DNA of 64,000 nucleotides from positions 94,347-158,346 of the forward strand of contig DASSSY010000001.1 of NCBI GenBank assembly GCA_035708205.1. Direction: 5' to 3'. Made by a program: the position numbers and the translations under genes. Source of the stretch: DASSSY01 sp035708205 (GTDB taxonomy: Bacteria; Bacteroidota; Bacteroidia; Chitinophagales; Chitinophagaceae). Position 1 is the stretch's first letter. Each line of letters opens with the position of its first letter. Under the pieces are notes generated by a model that was given only the letters and a program-made list of their open reading frames with translations, was not told the DNA's origin and did not search any database. Positions 26,782 through 35,454 of the stretch are shown piece by piece.

Positions 26782-27831
26782 TTATCTTTCCCTGGCAATT
26801 TGCTGCCTTTGTAAAGGATTGGCGGTGTATTCATCATAACTGGCCCGGTTGCGCAACAGGCTAATGGCTTCAAAGATGGCTTCGCGCATGGAGTCCGGGT
26901 TGGCCAGGTTTTGGCCGGCAATATCAAAGGCCACGCCATGATCGGGCGAGGTCCGCACCACCGGCAGGCCCGCCGTAAAATTAACGCCTCCTGTTTCCGC
27001 CAGCGATTTGAAAGGCACCAAACCCTGGTCGTGATACATGGCCAGCACACCGTCAAATTTCATATCATGCCGGTGGGCAAAAAAGGCATCCGCGCTGTAA
27101 GGGCCAAAGACCAGGTAGCCTTTTTCCTGGAACTGGTCCACCACCGGTTTGATAATTTCTGCATCTTCAGGGCCTATCAATCCATTATCGCCACAATGCG
27201 GGTTCAGTCCCAACACGGCGATCTTAGGCTTATCAATCCCAAAATCACGGATCAGGGAAGCTTCCAGCAAATGCAATTTATTGGTCAGTAAAGCTGGCGT
27301 AATCGTTTCCGCCACTTTGGAGATCGGGATATGCTCGGTAGCTAAAGCCATGCGGAAGCCTTGGCTGTACAAGATCATCAGGACATCCTTTGCCTCAAAC
27401 TTATCTTTCAGAAAAGGCGTATGCCCGGTATATTGAAAATTCGGCAACTGGGTATTGGCCTTATGAATGGGCGCCGTAACCATAGCGTCAATTTCGCCGT
27501 CTTTCAGGCATTGGGCCGCCACGGCCAATGAACGGATCGCATATTTCCCGGCAATCTCGGACATCTGCCCCGGATGAATCGGCACCTCTTCTTCCCAGCA
27601 ATTGAAAACGTTAACCTGCTTGGGGTTCAGCTTTTGAAAAGATTTGATGCTGTTGAAATTCAGGTTATGATCGGTGACGACCCGGCGATAATAATTAAGG
27701 GCTTTATTGGAGGCAAAAATAACCGGTATGCAGTGTTCCAGCATACGGCTGTCTGAAAATATCTTAATGATAATTTCCAGGCCGATGCCGTTCAGATCGC
27801 CGGTGGTAATGCCTATAATGGGTTTTTCCAT
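26782..27831 (-). CDS. pdxA: 4-hydroxythreonine-4-phosphate dehydrogenase
   Basis: 349 residues from the ATG at 27831, which starts at the family N-terminus MEKPIIGITTGDLNGIG; the frame is open further left without similarity. PdxA oxidises 4-phosphohydroxy-L-threonine with NAD for pyridoxal phosphate synthesis. Metal-binding His residues are in TAPIHKANTQ, ALNPHCGD and MYHDQGLVPFK, and the product-binding TGHTPFL block is present. It is the first gene of the pdxA-engB pair. Confidence 0.95.
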   Translation of the reverse strand: MEKPIIGITTGDLNGIGLEIIIKIFSDSRMLEHCIPVIFASNKALNYYRRVVTDHNLNFNSIKSFQKLNPKQVNVFNCWEEEVPIHPGQMSEIAGKYAIRSLAVAAQCLKDGEIDAMVTAPIHKANTQLPNFQYTGHTPFLKDKFEAKDVLMILYSQGFRMALATEHIPISKVAETITPALLTNKLHLLEASLIRDFGIDKPKIAVLGLNPHCGDNGLIGPEDAEIIKPVVDQFQEKGYLVFGPYSADAFFAHRHDMKFDGVLAMYHDQGLVPFKSLAETGGVNFTAGLPVVRTSPDHGVAFDIAGQNLANPDSMREAIFEAISLLRNRASYDEYTANPLQRQQIARER

Positions 27832-27925
27832 CGAAAAAGAAGACTTTATAAGAATAAGGCTGCAAGTTAAGGAATCTATTGTCAACTTTGGCTTTAGGAT
27901 TCCATCACACGTTTATGGACCTATT

Positions 27926-29350
27926 TCATTCATGCAGCACACTCAGCTTTTTCGTCAGCATTTCATTTCCAGAGGACACTTTTAAAAGATATAAGCCATT
28001 CGGTAAATTCTCTATAGGAATGCTCAACTGTTCTTGTTGGCTGTTTTGTTGGATCAATAAACGGCCGGTCAGGTCAAGGATTTGAACAGAAAATACTTTA
28101 TCGGATTCAGAGGAAACCGTAACTGTATTACTTGCGGGATTAGGGTAAACCAGAATATTTTTATTTTTCGCAAAGGTTCTGCCAAGGCCTAATTCATAAC
28201 AGGAAGTACTGTCCTTAGTTGCCCAAATCATAGAATAGGTAGTACTACCATTTGCCTCACTTCCTTTGTCATAGGAAATATATCCAAGGCGTTCTTTCAA
28301 AACCCGAGAAAAATGCCCCTCATTATAATCATGAAAATATCCATCTGTGTCAATCAAACTTAAATCAAATTGGTACTTGGACGAATGCACACAAAATGAC
28401 TTGTCTTGATACACATAGTGCATGATTTGTTTATTGTACCATTCTTCTGGCATTTTGTTGGTGTCAACTATATTGCCAAATTTATAGGTAAAAGTATCTA
28501 TTCCTTGCTTAACTATGCCATTCAATGTTATTGAATAATGAGCGATATATGAAAATGTAGTATCGCCTGAGTAACTACTTAATATCGAATACATATAAAT
28601 AATCCATGAGTTTGTAACGCTTCTTCCATCCCCGTAAAATTCATCCCCGATGTCAAAATCAAATACCGATTCGTTGATTGGATAATGAAAGGGTACCCGT
28701 TCGAACATAAAAGACCTTCGACTTTCATCCACATAGGCTCCGCCTAATGATAAATAGAAATCGGGATGAGCATAACGCCCTTTATACGGAAACAAATAAA
28801 AGCCTATAGCCTGAAGTAAACCGTGATGCTGACTGAGCCGTAATTCAAGACCATTCAATGGGTCGGATAAGGCCTCTGTATTACTATCTTTCGCAATAAT
28901 TCTAACAACTTTTACCGAGTCGGAAATGCCAGCGATAGTCATTGTGTCTATTGCTATGACTTCAGCCTCATAATAACGCACAGCTGTATCACGATAAAAC
29001 GTCCATGGGTCATATAATCCTGCACGAGGATGTATCCAAACCGTATCGCCATATCGTGTAGGAATTGCGGTAATGCCGGTCAGCGTATCTTCAATAATCA
29101 TACTGCCCCACCAGCTGCCACCTGTCGTATCGGCATAAGTATCCAAATGTTGTCTTACTCTGGCCGTTTTAAAAGGGTAATAAATTTTCTCCGCGCCAAC
29201 GTATTTGACGGAATCAATCCGCATACCTCGGAGATAATCTTTCCCATTTGTAAAAAAAGTCTTGTGTTCCGGCGGAATGCAGGAATACTGTTGGGCATTG
29301 GCCAAAAATGCAAAGGTTATTAAAGCAAAAAGGAGTACAAGTTGTTTCAT
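27926..29350 (-). CDS. Secreted protein with T9SS type A sorting domain, unknown function
   Basis: 474 residues. Signal peptide MKQLVLLFALITFAFLANAQ (ATG at 29350; another Met codon is at 29356). The C-terminal about 75 residues are a type IX secretion sorting domain: LVYPNPASNTVTV, FSVQILDLTGRLL, ENLPNGLYLLKV, KKLSVLHE. The central 370 residues have no motif I can name; they are Tyr/Asp/Thr-rich, as in many secreted proteins of this phylum. It should cross the outer membrane and be attached to the surface or released. Base composition is sharply lower than its neighbours: 18/60 G+C at 28501-28560 against 36/60 at 29641-29700 in fbp. This suggests recent acquisition. Confidence 0.75.
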   Translation of the reverse strand: MKQLVLLFALITFAFLANAQQYSCIPPEHKTFFTNGKDYLRGMRIDSVKYVGAEKIYYPFKTARVRQHLDTYADTTGGSWWGSMIIEDTLTGITAIPTRYGDTVWIHPRAGLYDPWTFYRDTAVRYYEAEVIAIDTMTIAGISDSVKVVRIIAKDSNTEALSDPLNGLELRLSQHHGLLQAIGFYLFPYKGRYAHPDFYLSLGGAYVDESRRSFMFERVPFHYPINESVFDFDIGDEFYGDGRSVTNSWIIYMYSILSSYSGDTTFSYIAHYSITLNGIVKQGIDTFTYKFGNIVDTNKMPEEWYNKQIMHYVYQDKSFCVHSSKYQFDLSLIDTDGYFHDYNEGHFSRVLKERLGYISYDKGSEANGSTTYSMIWATKDSTSCYELGLGRTFAKNKNILVYPNPASNTVTVSSESDKVFSVQILDLTGRLLIQQNSQQEQLSIPIENLPNGLYLLKVSSGNEMLTKKLSVLHE

Positions 29351-29476
29351 AAACATGGTCTTTTAAGAACTGCCGTCTCAAACCCTTTCCTGAAAAGCCT
29401 GAAAAGGCCCGGAGAATACCTAACAAATTGTAAAGCTAACCATTTTAAAATAAATTTCAAATATGCAAAAAAAAAT

Positions 29477-29521
29477 AAAAGACAGGCATTTGCCCGCTTA
29501 TCAGGCACCTGCTTGTCTTTT
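29477..29521 (-). terminator. Hairpin terminator downstream of fbp
   Basis: Arms AAAAGACAGGCA (29477-29488) and TGCTTGTCTTTT (29510-29521) pair over 12 positions with one G-U pair. On the minus strand the stem is followed by a long T-run (TTTTATTTTTTTTT), 20 bases past the fbp stop. Confidence 0.8.
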
Positions 29522-29541
29522 AATCTTAATAGAGAACAGTT

Positions 29542-30561
29542 TTAGGCCATTTCTTCCTGCCGCCGCATAAAGTCCATGGCTTTATTGACCATATTTTTGG
29601 AACCGATATAGATCGGGACACGCTGGTGCAGCTGCTCCGGCTGGATATCCAGTATTCTTTGCCGGCCGTCAGTGGCCTTGCCCCCGGCGGCTTCCATCAA
29701 AAAGGCCATAGGGTTGCATTCATACATCAGCCGCAACTTACCGTCCCTGCATTTCTTGTCGGCCGGATAGATAAAGATACCGCCTTTGATCAGCGTCCGG
29801 TGCATATCAGCCACCATCGAGCCAATGTAACGATGCTTATACGGGCGTTTTTCTTCTTTATTTTCTTCCATGCAGTATTCCAGGAACTTCAGGGTGCCCT
29901 TTTCGTACAGGATGCTGTTGCCCTGGTTCAAGGAATAAATATTGCCGTTTTCGGCGCATTGCATATTGGGATGCGATAAGCAAAACTCGCCGATAGACGG
30001 TTCCAATGTGAAACCGTTAACTCCCAGGCGGGTGCCATAGACCAGCATGGTGCTGCTGCCGTAAATCACATATCCCGAAGCCATCAGCTTATTGCCCGGC
30101 TGTAAAAAATCTTCTTTGGTGCAAGGCCTTCCCAAAGGACTGACCCGTTTGTAAATGGCAAAGATCGTGCCGATAGAGGCGTTCACGTCAATATTGGAAG
30201 AGCCGTCCAGGGGATCGAACAATACCACGTATTTTGAATTGACGGAATATTCATCGTCAAAAGCGATAAAATCATCATTTTCTTCGGAAGCAATACCGGC
30301 ACATTCATCGCTGTTGCGCAAAACATTGATCAACGTTTCATCGGAATAAACATCCAGCTTCATTTGTTCCTCGCCCTGCACGTTCGTGGCGCCGTACTGG
30401 CCGATAATATCCACCAGGCCGGCTTTATTGACCTGCTTGTTGATCAGCTTACAGGCTAAAGAAATATCCCTCAGCAGCCCGGATAATTGCCCGGTAGCTT
30501 TGGGAAAAGCGCGGGTTTGCTGAATAGTAAATTCGTCTAATGTAATGAGTTTTTTCGCCAT
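29542..30561 (-). CDS. fbp: Class I fructose-1,6-bisphosphatase
   Basis: 339 residues. Hydrolyses fructose-1,6-bisphosphate to fructose-6-phosphate in gluconeogenesis, cytoplasmic, Mg-dependent. Family motifs: GIASEENDDF (metal acids), LFDPLDGSSNID (metal binding, about 117-128), GYVIYGSST, YIGSMVADMHRTL (substrate Tyr/Arg) and AFLMEAAGGKATDG. Preceded by an exact -7 promoter element and followed by a hairpin terminator, so monocistronic. Confidence 0.96.
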   Translation of the reverse strand: MAKKLITLDEFTIQQTRAFPKATGQLSGLLRDISLACKLINKQVNKAGLVDIIGQYGATNVQGEEQMKLDVYSDETLINVLRNSDECAGIASEENDDFIAFDDEYSVNSKYVVLFDPLDGSSNIDVNASIGTIFAIYKRVSPLGRPCTKEDFLQPGNKLMASGYVIYGSSTMLVYGTRLGVNGFTLEPSIGEFCLSHPNMQCAENGNIYSLNQGNSILYEKGTLKFLEYCMEENKEEKRPYKHRYIGSMVADMHRTLIKGGIFIYPADKKCRDGKLRLMYECNPMAFLMEAAGGKATDGRQRILDIQPEQLHQRVPIYIGSKNMVNKAMDFMRRQEEMA

Positions 30562-30598
30562 ACTATATAATGATAATTATCTATTTCTTCTAAAGTCG

Positions 30599-30606
30599 CA
30601 AAGTTA
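30599..30606 (-). promoter_or_regulatory. Bacteroidota -7 element of fbp
   Basis: TAACTTTG on the minus strand, exact TAnnTTTG, 37 bases upstream of the fbp ATG. Confidence 0.5.
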
Positions 30607-30611
30607 GGATA

Positions 30612-33600
30612 TTATTGCATTTTGAGGAGCAGGTCCGACATCTTTGTCCAGGGAATGCCGTCCAGGTTGATGCTCATGGAGATGGATTTCAGTACCCTGT
30701 TTTTACCCAGCACACTTTTAGAATAATCTGTCAGGTCCTGGCTCATCAGCAAAGGCAGGTAAAAGGAAACCGTATTCCCGATATGCAAGGCGATGCCCGC
30801 CTCATACAGCACGTCCATGCCCGCCTCGCCATTGCTTTTGGGCAAAGCCGCCAGATCACCAAAAACCTGCAGGGGCAATTTTCCGAAAGGCAGGTCGGTG
30901 CTCAGATTCAGCGCCGCCAGCCAGTTGTCGCTCAAACCCACCGGGCGGGCATATTGCAGGGTATTCATCTTAAAGCCGCCGTCCTGCATCGCCACCTGGT
31001 TGGCCCAAAAGCCGGTATTCTCATGCCGGCCGATAAAGGTTTCATCATAGAGATAATCGTTGATGCCGCTATAAGTGGTGGTCAGCTCGTAGCGCTGATC
31101 GGGAATGCCATTGCCCGACAGGTCCACCAGCTTCCCAGCAAACGCACGGATATAAAAAGCCTTGTTTTCCAGGTAGTAGTCGATCCGCAAACGGGCCGTA
31201 GCGCTGATCTTAGCAAAATCCTTACCCGCTAAGCCTTCCAAGGCATAGCCAAAGGGATTGAAAGTGCGCCGGTTTTCATATTCATAGCGTAGTTTGCCAA
31301 ACACATAGTCTTCAGAGGGGCCTGAAACCGGCCGGTAAAGGCTATCTGATAGGCTCATCCGGTAAGCCAGGCTTTCTTCCCTGATCCAGTAGCCCTTTAA
31401 GATTAATTGGCGGTCCACCGGGCTGCGGGGAAAAGGTTTCCGGATATGGAACACCAGTTCAGGGCTTATTTTCTGATAACCCGCAAACATATATTCCGGG
31501 AGATTTAAATCGCTTTTATCGTAACTGAATGCTTTTCCCCACAGGTTGATCTGCCAGTCATGCAGCCAGCCGCTATTCAGATAGGTAGTATAGCTCAGAA
31601 AGCCCGTGCCGCCAATCTTATTGGAAGAGGTACTGTACAACGGCGATAAAGCAAATTGAAAACGGTTTTGCGGAATGGTCAGGTTATGCAGGGCCAGGCC
31701 GACCATAAAGCCGTCATAATAATTATAACCGATCGCGGGTAACAACCAGGTTTTGTGATAATGGCCGGTATTCAGGCCGGCAAAGGCCCTGAGCGCCAAA
31801 GGATTTTTTTGCGCATTGTTCGTGGCATTAAAATCCGGGACAACCGGTGCCAGCGTAATCTGCTGCCAACGTGCCGCCGAGGCCGGCCGGGCAACCGTTA
31901 CAGAGGTCTTCCCGGAAAATGGTTTTGTCCAGAACAACTGTTTGACGGTATCAGAAACCGAATCGTTATTTTTGCTGATGCTTTCAAAGCTCAGGAGCGC
32001 CGGTGCTTCAAGTCCTGTCTTGCTCTTTAAATTAACCTGTACGCTGTCGCCATGATACCGGACGGACCTGATGGCGAAATCAATCGGGCGATGGGAGTCC
32101 ATCGCTTTAAAAAACCAGGAAATATCTTTTGTGGCGTGCTGCTCAAAGATCCGTTTAAAATCTTGCGGCTGCGGATGCCTGAATTGCCAGGTTTGATAAT
32201 AATCCTGCATGGCGGCACGAAAAACAGGTTTACCCATATAAGCTTCTAACCAATCCAAATACAAAGGCATCTTCTCATAAATATCCACAAAATAATTCAT
32301 GTCCGTATAGGTCGTGGACGAGGTATCTGCAGCTTGCAGCTCCCGGACAGCAGCACTGGTGGTGTACATGAGCTTATTCAAGCCGATACCTAAGATCTTC
32401 TGGCTGTTAGGCGCGTAGCGGTGATCATAAAAGCTATTAATGCCCTCGTCCATCCAGGGATACGCGCGTTCGTTGCTGCCCAGAACGCCGTAGAACCAAT
32501 TATGCCCCACCTCGTGCACAATGTCGGTAAAGATCATGTCCGGATCATTAGAGCCAGCGATAACGGCAATAGTAGGATACTCCATTCCACCCGCATCCGA
32601 CTGCAAAGCGCCGTCCACCACCTTGACGGATGCATAAGGATAAGCGCCGACCGCCACGCTATAGCTGTCAACAGCGGTCTCCAGGGCGTTCATGCTGTTG
32701 CGCCAGCTTTTTTCATGCTTAGGCAAAAAACAGCTGTAAGCCGCCACCTGCCGGTTGGTACCGGGGATAGTAAGGCTGTCTTGACGCACAATCCAGCGTT
32801 TGTCGGCAAACCAGGCGAAATCATGAACCTTTTCCGCGTGAAAATGAATAGTTTTGGATTGTGCCGATGAAGGCGGAAAACCGTGTTGATAGATCGTGTC
32901 CGCAGGTAAGGGCAATTGCGCCAGGCTGTCCAGCCACTGCTGCTCTCGGGGCGCATCCACCATATCGCCGGTAGCCATCAGCACATAATTCCGGGGCAGC
33001 GTAATCGACACGTCATAAGTCCCGAACTCACCGTAAAATTCCCCCTGGTTCAGGTATGGGAACTGGTGCCAGCCTTTGGCATCGTAAACCGCCGGCTGCG
33101 GGTACCAATGTGCTACCTGGTAAGCCTGCCCTACATGGCCCATCCGGGAAAACACATAAGGCAGCTTTACCCGGAACGGCGTAGCGATGATGATACTGTC
33201 GCCGGGCGCTAAAGGCATCGGTAAAACCAAACGGGCCTCATCAATATTTTTGCCGGTATTTAAGGCTGCGCTCCGGCCATCTACCGTAAAATCCAGGCTA
33301 TCGATATAGCCTTTTTTATCCTCTTGGCTATAATAAAATTCGGTATTCCCATTAGCCACCATCTGGCTGTCAAAGGCGGTGCGGTCGTTTTTAAAAGCAT
33401 TGGGATAAAGATGAAAGTCAATAAAACGCAGCGTGTCGGGCGAATGATTGACATAGTTTAAAGTTACCCGGCCGTTCAGTATGTGGTGCACATCATCAAG
33501 AGTAACATCAATCTTGGTGTCCACCCGTTGCTGCCAGTAGCCGCTTTGGGCACGCGCCGGCAACGCAGCCAGCAATGCCAGCGTCCAAAAGCTTTTCTCC

Positions 33601-33632
33601 AGGTATCTAGCGACCATAATAAAGTTCTTCAT
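30612..33632 (-). CDS. M1-family zinc metallopeptidase, secreted
   Basis: About 1001-1006 residues (ATG at 33632 or 33617). Signal peptide FWTLALLAALPARAQS. The M1 catalytic domain carries the substrate-recognition GGMEYP and the zinc site HEVGHNW followed by the downstream metal Glu in WMDEGINSFYDH. Residues from about 620 onwards form a long beta-rich C-terminal domain, with blocks such as YYDGFMVGLALHN and VFGKLRYEYE that look like outer-membrane-associated strands. Role: peptide turnover in periplasm or at the cell surface. The start overlaps the 3' end of rnhA by 11-26 bases, so the two genes are translationally close, rnhA being upstream. Confidence 0.9.
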   Translation of the reverse strand: MKNFIMVARYLEKSFWTLALLAALPARAQSGYWQQRVDTKIDVTLDDVHHILNGRVTLNYVNHSPDTLRFIDFHLYPNAFKNDRTAFDSQMVANGNTEFYYSQEDKKGYIDSLDFTVDGRSAALNTGKNIDEARLVLPMPLAPGDSIIIATPFRVKLPYVFSRMGHVGQAYQVAHWYPQPAVYDAKGWHQFPYLNQGEFYGEFGTYDVSITLPRNYVLMATGDMVDAPREQQWLDSLAQLPLPADTIYQHGFPPSSAQSKTIHFHAEKVHDFAWFADKRWIVRQDSLTIPGTNRQVAAYSCFLPKHEKSWRNSMNALETAVDSYSVAVGAYPYASVKVVDGALQSDAGGMEYPTIAVIAGSNDPDMIFTDIVHEVGHNWFYGVLGSNERAYPWMDEGINSFYDHRYAPNSQKILGIGLNKLMYTTSAAVRELQAADTSSTTYTDMNYFVDIYEKMPLYLDWLEAYMGKPVFRAAMQDYYQTWQFRHPQPQDFKRIFEQHATKDISWFFKAMDSHRPIDFAIRSVRYHGDSVQVNLKSKTGLEAPALLSFESISKNNDSVSDTVKQLFWTKPFSGKTSVTVARPASAARWQQITLAPVVPDFNATNNAQKNPLALRAFAGLNTGHYHKTWLLPAIGYNYYDGFMVGLALHNLTIPQNRFQFALSPLYSTSSNKIGGTGFLSYTTYLNSGWLHDWQINLWGKAFSYDKSDLNLPEYMFAGYQKISPELVFHIRKPFPRSPVDRQLILKGYWIREESLAYRMSLSDSLYRPVSGPSEDYVFGKLRYEYENRRTFNPFGYALEGLAGKDFAKISATARLRIDYYLENKAFYIRAFAGKLVDLSGNGIPDQRYELTTTYSGINDYLYDETFIGRHENTGFWANQVAMQDGGFKMNTLQYARPVGLSDNWLAALNLSTDLPFGKLPLQVFGDLAALPKSNGEAGMDVLYEAGIALHIGNTVSFYLPLLMSQDLTDYSKSVLGKNRVLKSISMSINLDGIPWTKMSDLLLKMQ

Positions 33633-34071
33633 AAGCGGTATCGGTTAACAGGTTTTTGCCGTCAGCGGCGGCGGTGGCCAATTGATCGCAGCGGTTGTTG
33701 TATGGGTTATCGGCATGGCCTTTAACCCATTGGAAGCGGATCTCATGCTTTTGATATAATTTCAGGAAACGCATCCAAAGGTCCGGGTTTTTCTTGCCCG
33801 CAAAGCCTTTCTTCTGCCAGCCAAAGACCCAGCCTTTTTCCACGGCCTCTACTACATATTTGGAGTCGCTGAAAATGACGATCTGCTGATGGTCTTTTGT
33901 TATCGCTTCCAATGCCTTAATGACCGCCAGAAGTTCCATACGGTTATTAGTGGTCAGCCGGTAGCCGGCCGAAAGTTCTTTTTCCTTAGTGCCCCAAATG
34001 AGTACGGCGCCAAAACCGCCCGGCCCGGGATTGCCGCGTGAAGCGCCATCAGTATAGATTGTCAGTAACAA
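33607..34071 (-). CDS. rnhA: Ribonuclease HI
   Basis: 154 residues. Cleaves RNA in RNA-DNA hybrids. Active-site acids: Asp in IYTDGASRGNPGPGG, Glu in NNRMELLAVIKAL, Asp in IFSDSKYVVEA and Asp in HADNPYNNRCDQLA. The protein has the E. coli-type basic protrusion (KGWVFGWQKKGFAGKK). It is the first gene of a transcript that continues into the M1 peptidase, whose start lies inside the rnhA tail. Confidence 0.95.
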   Translation of the reverse strand: MLLTIYTDGASRGNPGPGGFGAVLIWGTKEKELSAGYRLTTNNRMELLAVIKALEAITKDHQQIVIFSDSKYVVEAVEKGWVFGWQKKGFAGKKNPDLWMRFLKLYQKHEIRFQWVKGHADNPYNNRCDQLATAAADGKNLLTDTAYEELYYGR

Positions 34072-34084
34072 AACCGCTTTTCGG

Positions 34085-34092
34085 CAAAAATA
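34085..34092 (-). promoter_or_regulatory. Bacteroidota -7 element of rnhA
   Basis: TATTTTTG on the minus strand, exact TAnnTTTG, 13 bases upstream of the rnhA ATG, implying a very short leader. Confidence 0.5.
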
Positions 34093-34189
34093 ACGGCAAT
34101 TTTCTCAAAATGCAATTATGGTTTCCAGTGAAGTGACAAATGTGAGGTTAGGGACTACCATAACGGCTGTTTTATGGAAAAAGCCCCTA

Positions 34190-34435
34190 CCCTGTTCAGC
34201 ATGTTCCGAGGAGTCATGTCGGACAACTTGGGAGAAGCCGGGTTTAAATCCTGTCCGTCAAAACCCCGGAATGGACTGCTAACATTCCGAAGAGCGGGTT
34301 ACAATAGTCCCCGCCACTATTATGACCCAGTTCGACATGCACCGAAGAATCATGCCGAACTATTTGATAAGCCGGGTTTAAATCCTGTCCATCAAAACTT
34401 GAAATGCGCATTCCTAACAATCCGAAGAGCGGTTC
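34190..34435. repeat. Degenerate direct repeat, two copies about 134 bases apart
   Basis: Copy A (about 34190-34300) and copy B (about 34324-34435) share the identical core GCCGGGTTTAAATCCTGTCC (34237-34256 and 34371-34390), with matching flanks: TCATG before it, and TCAAAA then AACA.TCCGAAGAGCGG after it. The 460-base gap between rnhA and higA holds nothing else. Small ORFs on both strands are not coding in my view, because the copies diverge without codon bias. It is probably a dispersed intergenic repeat family of this genome. Confidence 0.7.
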
Positions 34436-34531
34436 ACTAAAAGGTATTCCAAACACGGCTAAAGCGAATCCCAATCCAAAAATATACTTTTCATTTTTTG
34501 GGTCAATTAACTACTCCACAAAACCTATAAC

Positions 34532-34888
34532 TCAATAGGCCTGTATCAACACTTCAGTGGGGATATGAAGTCTTGCCGATAATTTCCGGATAATATTAAG
34601 AGACAGCTTCCTTTTCCTGTTTAAAATTTCACTGGCACGGCTTTTCAGGCCAATAATGTCAGCCAGGTCATTTTGGTCATAGTTGAGTTGTTCCAGCCTG
34701 AATTTTATAGCTTCCACCGGGTCAGGCATATCCATAGGAAAACATTCTTCTTCATATTTTTCAATGAGAATACCTAAGATCTCCAGTTCATCACCTTCAG
34801 GGCTTCCTTTTTGAGCATCAAAGATCTCTTCCAGCCTTTCTATGGCTTTAATATAATCCTGTTCTGTTTTTATTGGTCTTAGTTGCAT
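34532..34888 (-). CDS. higA: HigA-type antitoxin with HTH domain
   Basis: 118 residues from the ATG at 34888, preceded by GGAAGGAAG, a plausible ribosome-binding site; the frame extends to 34915 but without similarity. The N-terminal half is acidic and helical (EILGILIEKYEEECFP), typical of the toxin-neutralising part. The Cro/C1-type helix-turn-helix follows (NDLADIIGLKSRASEILNRK) with a closing helix PTEVLIQAY. It lies downstream of a HigB toxin gene, the toxin-first order of higBA modules. It should bind the palindrome in the promoter and repress the operon. Confidence 0.85.
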   Translation of the reverse strand: MQLRPIKTEQDYIKAIERLEEIFDAQKGSPEGDELEILGILIEKYEEECFPMDMPDPVEAIKFRLEQLNYDQNDLADIIGLKSRASEILNRKRKLSLNIIRKLSARLHIPTEVLIQAY

Positions 34889-34974
34889 AGTATCTTCCTT
34901 CCTGATTGAAGCCAAATATTACTCCGGTATTCATTCACTAATTTAAAATCTAAATATGATCAGCATCAATTTTA

Positions 34975-35244
34975 TCATAATTCAGCATGCGTACCGATAA
35001 ATCTTATCCACATCATTTGATAATCAAAATTTATGCGCACGATTAGCCTGTATTTATTCCCTTTAATATTAAAACATACCCTATTATCCTTCAAAATGCT
35101 AAGATTGGGATAGTCTGATTTCAATTCGTTCACGTGCTGCCAGTTTCCCCTATCTGCTTCCCGGTACCAGGATTTCAACTGTTGTTCACTGTCGGCGTGT
35201 TTCGCCCAGAACTCACGCAATATTTTCCTGGCAATGACTCTCAA
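34975..35244 (-). CDS. higB: HigB-type mRNA interferase, frameshifted near the C-terminus
   Basis: 89 residues from a TTG at 35244. The family N-terminus RVIARKILREFWAKH starts there, and the -7 promoter element at 35264-35271 lies inside any longer version, so the upstream ATG (35286) is unlikely. Core blocks: LKSWYREADRGNWQHVNELK, RVCFNIKGNKYRLIVRINF, FIGTHAE. After THAE the frame stops at TGA (34975). Removing one T from GAATTATGA restores YDKIDADHI, the normal tail, and a stop at 34950. The module is thus recently damaged, sequenced with an error, or uses a shortened toxin. The catalytic basic residues are upstream of the lesion. Confidence 0.8.
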   Translation of the reverse strand: MRVIARKILREFWAKHADSEQQLKSWYREADRGNWQHVNELKSDYPNLSILKDNRVCFNIKGNKYRLIVRINFDYQMMWIRFIGTHAEL

Positions 35245-35263
35245 GCTTTTGCAATTTTCATTA

Positions 35264-35294
35264 CAAAGATAAACAATAGTTCCCAATTTGGGAA
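35264..35294 (-). promoter_or_regulatory. higBA promoter with overlapping palindromic operator
   Basis: A -7 element TATCTTTG (35264-35271, minus strand) follows a perfect 15-base palindrome TTCCCAATTTGGGAA (35280-35294) that occupies the promoter spacer. This is where the HigA antitoxin would be expected to bind and block transcription. The predicted leader to the TTG start is about 14 bases. Confidence 0.6.
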
Positions 35295-35429
35295 AATTAA
35301 TACCAAAAAATTTAAAGCATTTAAGCCATCCTGCTGTCTGGGATAAGCTTAGCGCGTTTCCTCAAATGAAAAAACAGGTAATTATTTGATGGTTAAACAA
35401 CCATAAAAATCAATCCGCCCTTTATTCCC

Positions 35430-35437
35430 TACCTTTG
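35430..35437 (+). promoter_or_regulatory. Bacteroidota -7 element of radA
   Basis: TACCTTTG, exact TAnnTTTG, 17 bases before the radA start codon. A small inverted repeat ATGGTT-AAAC-AACCAT (35389-35404) lies upstream. Confidence 0.55.
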
Positions 35438-35454
35438 GAAATAAAAGAAACCGT

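Noticed and set aside
34241..34256. tRNA-like T-arm in the direct repeat
   Set aside because: Only the T-arm-like segment is visible; no acceptor, D-arm or anticodon stem can be paired.
34174..34440. 88- and 76-codon ORFs through the direct repeat
   Set aside because: The two repeat copies encode unrelated peptides and the divergence has no codon bias.
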